Assembly (NCBI RefSeq): GCF_016802725.1
Contig: NC_052672.1
Location: 15,324,710 to 15,388,709 of the forward strand
Direction: 5' to 3'
Length of the DNA: 64,000 bases
Source: Solenopsis invicta
Taxonomy: Eukaryota > Arthropoda > Insecta > Hymenoptera > Formicidae
In this document: one piece after another, positions 39,914 to 52,699 of the stretch
How positions within the stretch are numbered: the stretch's first letter is position 1
Layout: each line of letters starts with the position of its first letter
The notes under the pieces: generated by a model
Told to the model about the DNA's origin: nothing
Database searches by the model: none
What the model saw: only the letters and a program-made list of their open reading frames with translations
Translations under genes and position numbers: made by a program

Positions 39914-40237
39914 ATCGTATTCCGGCTGGACGGTTGTCGTTCTCGTTTGCTTGCCGAGACCCGCACGAGCGAGCGCGGAACGGCGCGGGAGACTCGCGCG
40001 AAAACCCATTATACGCCTTGTAATAAGCACTTTAACGTGCCGCCACGTGCACGTTCAGGAAGATTTTCATACGTCGAGATGATATAAAATATAATACGGT
40101 AGTAAACCTGAGATCATCAGTGAGGTAATTAGATCGACATTGCGGTATCTTTTTACTGGACGGTGGTAAATTCCTCCCTCTCTAACTTCTTTAGAAGCTC
40201 CGGATAATTTATTGTTTATTATGTCCTGCCATTTAAT

Positions 40238-40465
40238 ATGAGGATACGAAGAAACAAAAGCGGCAGTTATGAAGCAGTCGGGGGAGATCAAGCATACGTA
40301 GAAAAGTTAAAGGAAAATGAAATAATCGTGGTAATTGGTCTGTCGTTTTTGCCGGATCGAGCGGATCGAGCGACAGAAGGAGGAAGCGTCGCGAGTAGCG
40401 GAGGAATATGTGAAATGAATACCGACGAAGAAGCCGTGCGCGGCGCTCACACAGTGAAAGCGTAG
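40238..40465 (+). CDS. candidate small ORF, 75 codons, unrecognised
   Basis: This frame opens with ATG in an A/T-rich context (TTTAATATGAGG) and ends with TAG. By hand count about 36 of 75 codons begin with G, a coding-like bias, and no comparably long frame opposes most of it. The product would be slightly acidic and soluble: a basic N-terminus (MRIRRNKSG), a helix-prone segment (YVEKLKENE), a short beta-prone run (IIVVIGLSFL), then Gly/Ser/Glu-rich sequence. There is no signal peptide or known motif. A textbook acceptor (CCCTCTCTAACTTCTTTAG) ends at 40193, 44 nt upstream, so it could be the first coding exon after an untranslated exon. A 6-codon upstream ATG frame overlaps its start. Chance in stop-poor DNA remains quite possible. 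Confidence 0.22.
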   Translation: MRIRRNKSGSYEAVGGDQAYVEKLKENEIIVVIGLSFLPDRADRATEGGSVASSGGICEMNTDEEAVRGAHTVKA

Positions 40466-41110
40466 CAGTAGTTGCCGTTCTGATTGATTGTCAAGGAGAT
40501 TGAGTATCTCGGATTTATCTCGCCTATGTGCGAACGACGACGCTGCGTAATGACGCGGGCGCGTTGCAGCACGCGTACAAGCGAAATTATTCGCGCCGTG
40601 AACACGATTATGTCTTATCGTGCGAAAATCGGTTTATCGACGGCCTGTCGGATTTCCCATTAATGCTTGCGTCCCGACACCGGAAGGCGGATATACCATT
40701 AGCGCGACGTGTCGGGGCGACAATGCCTGATGGATTGGTATACCGATATTCATACACGAGGTATGCGTATCGCACTTCCTTCTTTTTATCTACCCTCCTC
40801 TCGTGTCGCTCGTGCTTCCTGCACGATGAAAATATTTCGTCCACTTGACGAACAATCTCGCGCAATCTGTGTTACGCAGTCCGGAGCTAATTGATTGAGG
40901 ATTGACACTCGTGAATCCTAGTTCTCATGAATCCCGAAAGCGCAACGAAAGTCGTAATTGGAGAAATAACGACCCAGTCGTGGGCGTGTGGAATCCATGG
41001 CTGTCGGTGGAGAAAGTGTAACATACGCGTTGCGCCGACACCACCGCGCGATCGCCGGATGATTTCCACGCGCTGGGGATTTTCTACGTGTTCTCGCACT
41101 CCACGTTGGT

Positions 41111-41135
41111 GCGGCGCGGCGCAGCGCCGCGCCGC
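41111..41135. repeat. perfect GC palindrome
   Basis: GCGGCGCGGCGC and GCGCCGCGCCGC are perfect 12-bp inverted arms around a single A, continuing into further GCCGC repeats to about 41142. It is expected to form a very stable hairpin or cruciform and to be hard to sequence accurately. Confidence 0.8.
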
Positions 41136-43849
41136 GCCGCGCTTTTCTCGGTGTATTTCCACGCGCCGAGAGATAAATCAGTCGAAAAGCGAAACACGCC
41201 GCGCATTAAATTTCATTCGTAGCCCGATTTGATTTATGAAAATTAGTACCGATTTTTTTTTTCTACGTTGAACGAATGCACGTTGCATTCGCTGCACGCA
41301 ACTCGAATCAATCTGCGTCGCGAACCTATTATTCAACGCTGCCGCGGTCATTGGCGGCACAAATGCGCCGCGATGTTGCGGCAACGTGACGGTACAATCC
41401 CGATCCGCCGACTGTTTGCTTAATAAGAGAAAATTTCTATTTTTCACCAGTTTTTGATGAGGGTGATTGCTTCGCGAAAGAAATACAATATTTTATTCAT
41501 TGCATTAGGTTTTTTATTGTCATTTTAACGCGCGAAGAAGCATTACGTTGCGTAACGGAAAACTTGTTATTAATTTTTTTATCGTGCTTATTAATTTCGT
41601 TCATCTTTTGAAGATGAGACTGAATGGGGCTCAAACGAATAGGACCCAAATAACGATTCGTTTTCCTGCCTCTTCAAACGTTTCTTCCCCTAGGGATGGG
41701 TGGAGCATTTTCAGGATTGTGGGATGTATCCTATATTAACAGTCAGCTATCTTTCATGGTTGAAACCAGTTTTGTAGCATTATGAGCGTCATTGTTTGCC
41801 TAGACCAGTCAGGCACGTCAAGAAATCTCAATATAACTCCCGCGGTACTATATTACCACTCCAGAGCTTCTATTCCGATCCTGTGAAAGTATTAAATCGC
41901 ATGTTTATTCTGACAACAATCCACTGACATAGAGATGGCTGTGGGAATCTTGAAAAAATATCACGGATGCAAAATTTCATATGCAACGTTTTATCCAAAA
42001 ACATTGAAAAAAAAGTAATTACATATAATTATAATTCTTAAGGTACTATTGTGAATATTCTATTCGATCGATTTATATTAAAAAATTTTGAAGGCAATTA
42101 AATTACAAAAATTTTATTTTTTTATAAAATAAAGTACAGATATTTATTTTATAAATTTAAAAATAAATTCATGAATTTTTTTGAGAATTTTTAAATTACT
42201 TTAAATTAAAGTGGTTGAATTTGGTGGGAGATCCATGATATCAAGAAGGTATCTTTTTTACCTTAAGGGAAAATCTTGAAAATTATGTTACATATTAATC
42301 TAGCAAATTATATTAATAATCTAGAAAATTTTGCTGCAAAATGTGACGATATTTAAATTAAATACATTTATCAGAGCTTTCAGATACAATCAAAACAAAA
42401 AGAGTTGATGGTAGCTTTCGTTGCAATTATCCTTGCGAATATAATGAAACACAATATAATGATAATCTGGATGAAACTCATAATGAAAATAGAATGAATT
42501 AAGCTTATAAAACATTCGAGTGAGACTTATTAGATGGCGAGAGCAATTAGAAACTTTTTCGTAATCAAAATTCCCGCAGGAATGACTGATCCTCACAGTC
42601 ATTTGGGCTTAGCAAACTCACGGACTCGAGTTCAATTTACCACGGACACTCACGTACATCTATACATACAATCGTATGCCGACGCTTTTATAAATAATAG
42701 TGTAATAAACCATTGAAGAAAGAAATTTATACATAAAATTTCAGATTGCTCGCTCAATAGTGACGTTTTTTTTATTATCTCAGTAATATCCCAATAAAGA
42801 TTCTAAGGATTATAAATTTTTTGCAAAATTTTGCTACAGTGTAAAATATTATGAATTTATGGTAATTTTTGAAAACTTGTAAATTTTTTATAGATAAAAG
42901 AAAATAAAATAAATATATACAGAAGATATTTATTTTACTACAATATAGTCCATATTAAGAATTTGAACAAATTGTTATAAATTACAATTTTTATTTTCCA
43001 GAAATAGTTATTTTAATAAAATTACATTATTATTATGTTACAAGTCTGGATGCATCGAATTTGTGTCATTAGAAAATTAAATATAAAATTATTGACTATA
43101 AATGAAAATTATTTGATCTACAATGTCAGCTGATTGCAGTTTTATTTTCAAATATTTTCAAGCTATGTTTAGCCCTACGCTATATTTCTCTATAATTGGT
43201 TCTATTTTATACCATCTGTATAATATACAATTTATCAGCAAGTTAAAAGGATTAAGCCCACGTCAAATTTCGAGTAGTCGATTCTCATCGAGAATGAATG
43301 GTCGAGGATGCTTTTGTAACTTAACAAGCCAGCATTTAGTCCACCTCATTGACTCCCGATTTCTCTTCGCGAAGAAGACTCTTCTCATCGATCTTTGCTC
43401 ATCGTATCGCAACACCAACTGTGTCATTAGATCGAGCGGCACTCGTAAAGGCCGAACGTATCTTTCACACAGCGCGCTAGACACGAAAGATGCGTAAGCG
43501 TGTGCGTGCTTCGTCCGCGCCGCTGTCGTTTCGTAATGGGTCGGGGTCGACGTTTAGGGCCTATGGACCGTGCGATTTCCGTTAAACTGGTAACTGAATA
43601 GGCCATTTGTGCAGTCATACAACAGGCACACAGTACGCTGGAGACTGCACTCACGGAGGACGAACGATGGCGCGATTAACCTATTTACGTATCGATCGAC
43701 GAGGCCTTTTATTCGCCTCGTTCCGGTAGCAGCGCGTGTCATACGCCCGCCGAGAAAGAAAATCAATTACATCCGCAGTGTAATCTCCGCAGTCGATGAA
43801 ATATAGGCTTTGATCTCTTGGACGCAAGTTCTTACAAGGGAAACCCGGC

Positions 43850-44019
43850 AGTCAGTTGATTTCAATGAAGTTTGGGGGATATGTATTCACTCTTACTAAA
43901 GCCCTAGGATAAAATAAAGGGAAAATCGCTATTTTTTGCTTGAATATTAGGTCCTACCATAGCATAAGCGAATACACACTACACATTCACGAAACTTTAT
44001 TGAAATCGGTGATGACAGA
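43850..44019. mobile_element. inverted-repeat element
   Basis: The left arm (43850-43892) contains AGTCAGTTGATTTCAATGAA, then GTTTGG and GATATGTATTC. The right arm (43967-44019), read in reverse, contains CTGTCATCACCGATTTCAAT, then AAAGTTTCGTG and GTGTGTATTCG. The arms are imperfect inverted repeats around about 75 bp of A/T-rich centre that has no coding content. It looks like a MITE or foldback element. The true ends and target duplication are not clear. Confidence 0.5.
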
Positions 44020-45400
44020 CAGGATTCTTCTTGTTAAAAGTCAATAACGAGAAAATATGTTAGTATTTTTTATTTATAACAGTATGCATACAGTACATAT
44101 ATTAATACTTTCATTTCGAAGATTAATTAAAGTTCTAAGTTGCTCATTATACTACATAGTTTATATATACCAGGTTGTTAATTCTCTCATTGGATTAAAT
44201 GTATCAAGATTACCGGCATTGGTAGCTTCGGTAGTTTAACGTATGGTGATGTTGTAATCGGAAAAACAAACGTTTAGATAGACAAGAAATGGCTTTACTC
44301 TCGGACGCGGTGGACCGTAAGCGCCATTGTTCATCGGATATCGCTACACGAGTCAATAGTGATTCATAGCGATCTTGTGCGAACAGTATACAATTTAATT
44401 TGCGCTGCTCTCACACGGTACAGTCCTCGCAACGTACGTAACATCGCACCTTGATATAAATTGCATGAGATTAGTACGGCGTGAACCATACACCGTATCG
44501 AGACCCATATTTCACGGGCGATTCGAGAGAATTCGCCATATGTTTGCTAATATATATATCGCTACATGCGGAAAGTGGTCGGACGTTTAGCGCCATTTCA
44601 ACATTTCTGTAATCACTTTGCGCGAAGTGTGATTTTCCGTAAGACTTTCACCTTCGCCGCCATGAAACAATTTCACCCCGTCTGAAACGATTTTCCTGCT
44701 GGATTTATGGTGCATGTGTTAACTTTGTAATTAGCATAAGTGGCTCTGGTTGACATTTAATTTATAATCATGATAAACGCGTATTGTGAAAGACTTATTG
44801 AATTTATGATAAAAATTTAACAAGTAAATTTAAATAGAGATCCACCCAGTAAGGAAACTGAAAGAATATTTTTGAAAAAATAAAACTTTTTTTTCTTTCA
44901 ATCATTAATTTGAAATGCGAAAACACTATTTTTACAAATAATTGAAAATTAACATTCTTCACAGAGCGACACGTTGTTTTACACAACCCATTTTCGATAC
45001 GAAAAGCACTATAATCGTCTTTGTTGTTTCACAGCGTGTCTAATTCATTCCGGCGTTAGTTACGAATTTATCGAAAAGAGTTTGGTCGACAACACGCATC
45101 TGCCGCAACCGTAGGCACGCAACGGAAGTCGTTAGTACGGAAGACAGGGCGCGCGCGAAAAGCGGGACCCACATCTGTCTGCAAGACTTTTAATTGCATA
45201 ATTTGCGGCATAACTTACGCGCCAGAGCGCCGTTCACCATTCGTTCGTTTTATTTCGAGCGAGGAAGCTTATCTTTCGCTTCCACGTGCCCCGGGACTTG
45301 CGGTGGAGTAATTAAAAGTCCGCCGTCGTCAATCAGAGCCTCTTCTGCCCCCGCTCTCGCCCCCCGCTGTCGCCTAAGGGTGAGATAGAAAGGCGCGCTT

Positions 45401-45440
45401 CGCCTCGCCTCGCCTCGCATCGCATCGCATCGCATCGCAC
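45401..45440. repeat. (CGCCT)n-(CGCAT)n pentamer tract
   Basis: About three CGCCT units followed by five CGCAT units, ending in CGCACCGCG. A single substitution in the repeat unit appears to have been spread by later expansion. Confidence 0.85.
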
Positions 45441-47898
45441 CGCGAAAGTTCGAAGTTTCTGCGGGCTTTCGCGCCCACGAAACTTTCCAAATGAACACTT
45501 TGCGGGACGGAGCTTACGGGGCGTATACCGTTTAAAACGACGATGCGAGCCTTTTTGCATGGAGCGCCGTTCTTTCGTTAGGTTAACGTCCGCTAGGGAA
45601 CGATGATATAGCTTTTAAATACCTATTTTAAATGAATAACCTCGGGAGCGGAAATAAATTTTTGGCGGCAGATTGCGAGTTGAGATTAATTGCAATTTAT
45701 TTAAACGTCTATATTCTATCGTGTTATCTTATATTTTTCTTACCAATTATATTGAATTCGTTTAAGTTAAATTAGCTTCTTGAAATATCTCTTGTATTAA
45801 AATGAGCAAATTAATTGTAAAACTGTCTAAGGGAAAAAAAAATGACGCAAATACTGTTACTTTATTGGATGCAGATTTATAAGCAAACCCGTTCTTAACT
45901 TTTTATAACTAATTTAGAATTGAAAGGTATGCGATTATAAATATAGCCTAGATGAAACTGTGCAGAGAATATATCATCAACGTAGCATCGTGAGATAATT
46001 CCGATAATAAATAATATATCTCCTTCAAGATTGACGATAACTCGCGATCTGAAATTACGTGTTCATCTCGGCAAATTATAATACGGTCCATTAATGTGGC
46101 AATTGCAAAATACGATAAAGCAGATGTAGACGATGCACCATTAGCGAGGCAACTCTCTCTTTCTCACATTATGTACTATCGGCGAAACGTATTTCCCTCC
46201 ATAAATCGGTCTCCTCTAAAATTAAGTTTTACGTGCGAGAAAGGTGCACTCACGTGCGCTAATATCGGCGATATATATCGCGCATCTTGGGAATAACTCT
46301 TTTTCCGACCATCAAACGCCTGTCGATAGCTAAAAGAGATCGCACGTAAAGAAAGTACTAGAAATAATAAATTAATTCTAAAATAATACAAGCTTAATTT
46401 GTATTTATATGTATCTTGGCTATTTCTATAATTCTCTAAAAATTTTATTTGTTATAATTGAATGATGAAATTTATAGATAGATTATGAGAGAAATACAAA
46501 TTGGCATTGAGTTTCATGAGTAACGTAACTTTATCTTTTCAGTCGAGTTTATTTCAATTAAAATTTTACTTAAAGTTCTCCCGTCGGAAAGTTTAATATG
46601 GAAACTTGAAAAATTGCGGGCAGCGACGTCTCTTCCAATATATCCGATAAAAAGTTGGCCATAAATTTGTGTCGAGGCACCTACTCGAGATCTACAATAT
46701 TTCTCAGTCGTTTCGGCACGTCCTTTATACATTGGCACGACTAGGGATGGGTAAGGGAGGGATTCGCGTCGCGACCGCGGGAAATCGAGGTAATCTTGTC
46801 GCGTCTTCTCCGACGCGCGCGGGTTTTCGACGGAAATGGATCCGCGGTGAGCGCGTTTAAAGTGCCTCGGCGCGGCTATTTGTCTTCGTTTTGCCACGTT
46901 CACGCACTGATAGGCGGTGCCATTAATCATATCGCCGTGGTACATATCCACTCGCGCATCCACTCGCTCGCGTCGATACGCGTTATTATTATATGCGCGG
47001 CTGAACGCGAGCGCCGAGTGCTGACGCGCGATGGATTAATTGCGTATCACGTCGTCACGGCGATTATAATATCTCGGCGTTGGTCGGCTCGCGTAGCCAG
47101 CCCCGGGCGATATTCTGGCAGTGAACGCGCGCGTTAGGCGAATAATAAATTTAATTCGTCGGCATGCCGCGCGCGCGATGATAGCCGGCTGGCCGAGTCA
47201 TCGAACCCCACCCTCGCCGTTTTCACTGCGCCGCGAAAAATTGCATCGCGACCGGCGCCGATCGGCGCGGCGACACGCTTCTCCCTCGCGTGCAACCGCG
47301 ATCCCTCGGCCGGAAAATCGATTCACTTTCGAATTAAGGCGCGATAACGAAGGCGTGTTTTGACACGCGCGATAAGACGGTGGATATTGATTGTTCATAC
47401 CGAATCCGCCCACTTCAATGTACTCCGCCCTCTTATTTGCGCCTTCCTTCTGTCTATATGTACACTGTTGATTTTATAACGATTTCTTTCGTTATAAAAC
47501 GTTTGATTTTAACCAACTTCATATTAAATAGGTACGAATCATTTATTATTACATAAGTATTTTAATTAAAAAATGCGACATTAACAAGAAACTTATCAAT
47601 GAAATTTCTCTTGTTTTTTAAGGATGTATCGGACATGCAGTCTCTGCAAAATAAACAAAATTTGGAAATGTGTTTAATATTAACACTTCAAGTAAACTAT
47701 ATACATATAAAAATTACGTGAATAAAATTATATTTTTATTTAATAATATATTTTTATAGTTTGTTTACTCCGTTATTAAAATTAAAATTTTTTCATAATT
47801 TGTTAAATGTTAAATGTTTATTATTGTAATTAATATATTATTTTATTTTCTCATTATTTAATATTTTTGTATATAAACAATTATTAGATTTTTTGCGA

Positions 47899-47926
47899 CT
47901 CTCTTTCTCTCTCTCTCTCTCTCTCT
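47899..47926. repeat. (CT)n microsatellite
   Basis: TCTCTTTCTCTCTCTC-type run of about 28 bp between A/T-rich and CpG-rich DNA. Confidence 0.85.
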
Positions 47927-50900
47927 GTAACCGCATGTAACCACATATTTTTGCGTTAAACAAGAGTTTATTAACTTATACTCTTGATCGATCTCTTTGT
48001 GATTAGAAGCGAACCAAATGTATTTCACCATGAAGGAAAATATTACGGGTGTTTGCCTTTGCTTACGAAAGGGTTAGCCGTGAGCCGGCTTATGCTCTAA
48101 CGAGAACGTATCGCCTGTAAAGTCACGTAGTAAAGAAGTGGCAGCCGTTTAGCAATTGCTCGAAGTTCACGGCTCCGTGGCAATCGATACTACGCGCGGC
48201 GTTGCTAAAACAACCGCGGCGCACGTTCGGGTCGTCGCACCTTCCGGTCTTAGGCCCTCTTCCTGCTCTGTGGCTACGCTCTCCCTTCGTGTTGGATAAT
48301 GGATGAGACCCGATATTTACATATTTTTCCATGTTCGTGCCGTAGAGACGGGTAGGTCAGGCGAGGTACAGCCTAGCACAAAGTTGCACCAAACTTACCT
48401 CTGTCCTATTCGTCTATTCAGATTTACGCCATATCATTTGGTGCATCGTAAACGGCAGGAAATTTCGACGTGTGTCGCTGTGCATGTAAAATTAGGACAG
48501 TATTAAATTGGAGTTATTTATAGCGACATAAAATTTTATTCTCGGTCTTTTGCTTGTCTACCTTGATTGCTAATTTCGCGTAGTTAGTACTTCGTGTTTG
48601 TTTTTGGCGAGTGTGTCGGCGAACGACTAAAATGTATTTTATTAGGGGCATTTTAAGTTATTTATGGAACCTAAGCCATATCTATTTTACGGCCGCTGTT
48701 CTAAAGTGATCCTATAAATCTTTTGGTCTATGACCGAGATTCTTTCCCACAGTAAACCGTTCCTTTATATCTACGCATCTCGTTATGTACCAGAGAATTT
48801 ACATATTTCGATATTTTGAATTTATTTGATTTATATGGTTCTAAAGTTGATAAATTTTTTTGCAATATTCTGCATCGTCGTTTCTATTTTCTAAATCTTC
48901 AAGCTTTCTAAGATCTAATTTCAGTTTTTTAAAGAAAATATATTATCAAACTTTTTCGAACTGCTGTATTTAAAACTGATTCTTTTTTTTCTTTTAACAG
49001 AAGTGTATGACGATGTTATCAATATTTCATTTCCTCTGAAGAATTTTAAGCACAGACTTCCATTTCTTTGATTTGAAAAGCTTTAAATTCATACTTCATT
49101 TGCCTTTTGGACCGTTTATATTGCAAGGTCTCTTATACTACATGAAGTACGAAAAGCTTGCATGTTAGACCGGGATGTTGGTTTCATTGTTCTTTCTCCT
49201 CTCTATCGCGAGGGCGGAGGTAATCTACGTCAGACCGGAATAATGGAAAATTGTTTCGGCTACCCGAGCTTCGTCGGGGTGTTCCCAAAGCCTCCGGCAT
49301 CCGTTATGTAGCAGAAGAACGAGGTTAGGCTGGGCGACCGTCTGCTGTCCTAGCGACGGGGTGAACGGAGGTTACTACCCTTGCAGACGCGGGCGTATTC
49401 CGAGGCCATTTTTCACGGTCGCCTCCTACCACTCTCTCCATTACTGGTTACGTGCGAACACTTTTTTTGGTACTCGCCGCCGCATTTCCGGCGACGACGC
49501 ATTTCCAGAGATGAAAGACGAAAGATGCTCTCGTAACACTCTTGCGCTATTCAACGTCCGTCTCATCTAAAGTGGTCTCTACATTAAATAAATGATCGTT
49601 CAATAAATCTCAGACATTTTTTTTGCAATATTGTATGTATTGTGTGAGTTGATGAAAGCGCTCAACCGGCATTTATTTCGCACCTTTATAAGATTGATAA
49701 AAATTAAATTTTACTATTTTAATATAACTAATTCTCTGTCTACGTTAAATTTTACAGTAAATACAATTTAGGGAATATCTGTTCTTATTTCTGCTGTGAT
49801 TTATTCTGAGAAATAATTTGGGTTGTAAGAAGAATACGATCTTGGGTTAATTAAAATAAAACAAAAATCTTTTATAAATCAAAACTCTTTGTATTAAAGT
49901 GATGGAACTAGGACAGACACAAGAGGATCGACTTAACTTGCCCATTGCATTCGAACGCATGAATGCTAAAATTATATATAAAAATTGTTTATAAAATATC
50001 TTTGGATCGATACTGATTGAAATATCGATCGACAGTTGTTGATTGCTGTTTAATGATTAATATTCGGCGCATACTCGGCGGTGCCTCTATTCAAGCGAAA
50101 AGTTTCAAGTTTCCTCGGATGGCGGATACCTTGATGGCCAATACGGAAGAGGGTATCAGCAAACACTAGAGAGAAATACGGCATATTGCCATCGTTTGAT
50201 AATTATTCCGGTATCAAGTGTCACGCTTTTATCTACTTCCGCTTTTATCTATTTCGTCTTTGCCGGTATTCCGCCACAGAAATTGCACGAGGGCCATTCC
50301 TCCAGTTCGTTCGCATTGGCGAGGGCAATGTTCGATAATGCATTCAATCAATAACAAATCTCGCTCTTCGCGTGGGTTCCAGAAACGATGCATTATTGCA
50401 CTTGTAATGAAAGCAATAACGGTTTGTGACAGATAACTCTGACAGTTATATTAGATTCATATTGAAAGTTTTCTTTGCGACAGCTTTATCGGTCGACATT
50501 TCTTTTACGTTATCTTTACGCCGAAATTCCGAGAAGATGAAAAATGTCGAGTATCTTCCGATTATTTCACCTTCGATATTTATTTCGTAGAAGACGTCTG
50601 CTCTTCGATAATCGCTGCCATGGAAAGAAAAAAGGTAATATACAGATTTGCGAATAATAAAAGTATATTTCACAATGTCGGATGCCTCGCGATTATTCTG
50701 TCTACGATATTTCAAGATCATATCTTCGCAAAGAACGCAAACAAAATCATTCTTCCGATGCACTCGTAACGAAACCAATTTTGACTAACGCGTTGTTACT
50801 ATATTCAGCACTGTTTTTCATCACTCTGCGTCTGATATTTTGAGGCAGAGATGCATTATTTATAATTGTCTGAGTTCAAAAAAGAACGAAATAACTCCAA

Positions 50901-51360
50901 TTGTTTGATACGTACTATTGAAAAAATTGTAATGAAATACTTTGTTGCTAATATTTAATATAAAAATATTTTTTGTATAACTAAATCGCAATAGGAAGAA
51001 ATTTTTAATAAATTTTATTTTTTTTTGCTTCGAATAAAATCAAACTTTTAATTTTGTAATTAATAGAGTGTAATTCAATGTCATCATCTCGACAACATAT
51101 TCCTATTAATTTAACATTGACAATGAAAGTACACATAATAGTAAATATTTTAAACAAATTTATCTGTCATTTCTACAAAAAAGTTATGAACATCTTTATG
51201 AAATGTATCAAATAAAAATTATAAGGACAGTTCGCACTAGGATTCAAACAGCTGTACATATCACGGTCGTTTTCCGATTCTGTGTAGTTTCTGTTGAAGA
51301 GAAAAATTCTACCTAGTCTCTTTTTTGATAAATTTGCGACAAGATGAAAATCCATCGCAG

Positions 51361-52699
51361 CTGAAGGTCCATCTGGAGCGAAAGCTGTGTGCGTATCCCA
51401 GACGCATCGTCGGCTGCGTGTGCACGTCGATGCCAGGCCACGGGGAAACCGGTGTTGTGTATGTCACCGAAAGAGGCGGTGGGGGCCGGCCGGCCGGTGG
51501 TTCTTCATGGTGGGGGACCGCAGCCAGGGTTTCCGACCGCGTCGGCGGCGCTTAAGCCTTCGACGCGGGGGCATTGCCGTCGTGGCCGCGGTACGATCCG
51601 ATCCGGCTGCTGTCTCGCAGTGCGCGCTGCTCTTCCTGCCGCACGTGTCGACGGTCTTCGTGCCGAAGGATTTTCATTTCTCTTTCCCTGCTCCGTCCTG
51701 CGCGAGAGATAACCGCGTGGGCGTTATCAGTCGTGGACCCTCCCACCGCGATATTCGCAATTCGCGATTCCTCAGTGCTGCGAGTGCGATGATGATGGAC
51801 CCATGAGAATTAAATGGTGTGCGCGTGTGGTGATCTGAGGAAACGCTTCTCTGGCCTCTCGCGACGATCGCAAGATTATGCGCTGACGAATAAGGGGTGG
51901 TTTTCGAGAGGGAAATCTCGTGGGGTTACATCGCGATGACACGCAATCGCGCGTGAGGGGTCGATGTAGCGTGCGAGAGGAGAGGACGTAGAACTGAACA
52001 TTCTTTTTTTCCTCATTCAAGTTGCCGTACGTTGCACGTAAGTCGCGCGGGGATTTTAATATGCATATCGAGGATACGGCGAGCGCGTGGTAGTGCGTCG
52101 GTGTTTTCGAAGCATAGTGGTTCATTCACGTCGGATAGTGAATGAAGGGCGATCGGCTTCGTGTTAGCGAAGGCAAAACAGTTTTGTCGTAGGTCAGTCC
52201 GCTGTAATCGAGGGCTGTCACTTCGTTTCATCGCTTGACACGCGGTCTTCGATCGATCGGAATGCCTCGTTTCCCATCTCGCGCCGGATATTGAACGAGA
52301 TATTGAGTCGGAATTCGATAACGGGATTGCGAAGTAATCATCAGTCTCTTCTATCTTTATCAAAATTTTTAGTCGGTTTAAATGAACGTTGGTGCTTTCT
52401 CCCGATTGTCTGACCGGTGTCATCTTGTCACTCTATTGGTGCTACTTATAAATCATCTTACGTGTGATACTGCATTATTTACGTCTACGTACCACAATAT
52501 ATACTGTACGCGATTGGACCTCGTGACTAGCATCCTCGTGACAAGTGTCAATTGTACGTGGTGAATGGGACTTGGCTTGCCTGTAGTTTATTCCTAAGTG
52601 CTGCGAGCAATGCAAAGCTTATAAGTTCTGCCGCTTATAAGTACCACGTTGAATACGCGAAGCTATTACTGGGATTATAAAAGCGTTTCTCACGTCTAG
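51361..52699 (+). promoter_or_regulatory. GC-rich block, candidate promoter or 5' exon
   Basis: A CpG- and G-rich block rises abruptly out of A/T-rich DNA at about 51360 and fades by 52700, where an excellent plus-strand donor (CTAG|GTAAGA at 52700) occurs. The first part (51361-51555) also reads as an open frame in phase 0 after an AG, with about 48% G-initial codons, but the peptide becomes Gly/Arg low-complexity and ends in a stop. A TATAAAAG sits at 52676, too close to the donor to drive that exon. The pattern fits a promoter with an untranslated first exon. It also fits an internal exon of the plus-strand gene, or neither. Confidence 0.22.

Noticed and set aside
40927..41232. 101-codon plus-strand frame with a coding-like first 30 residues
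   Set aside because: Runs into the GC palindrome at 41111, where the peptide becomes Arg/Ala low complexity. No supporting signals.
46514..46963. 149-codon minus-strand frame
   Set aside because: No homology recognised, no promoter or splice signals, and overlapping plus-strand frames over much of its length.
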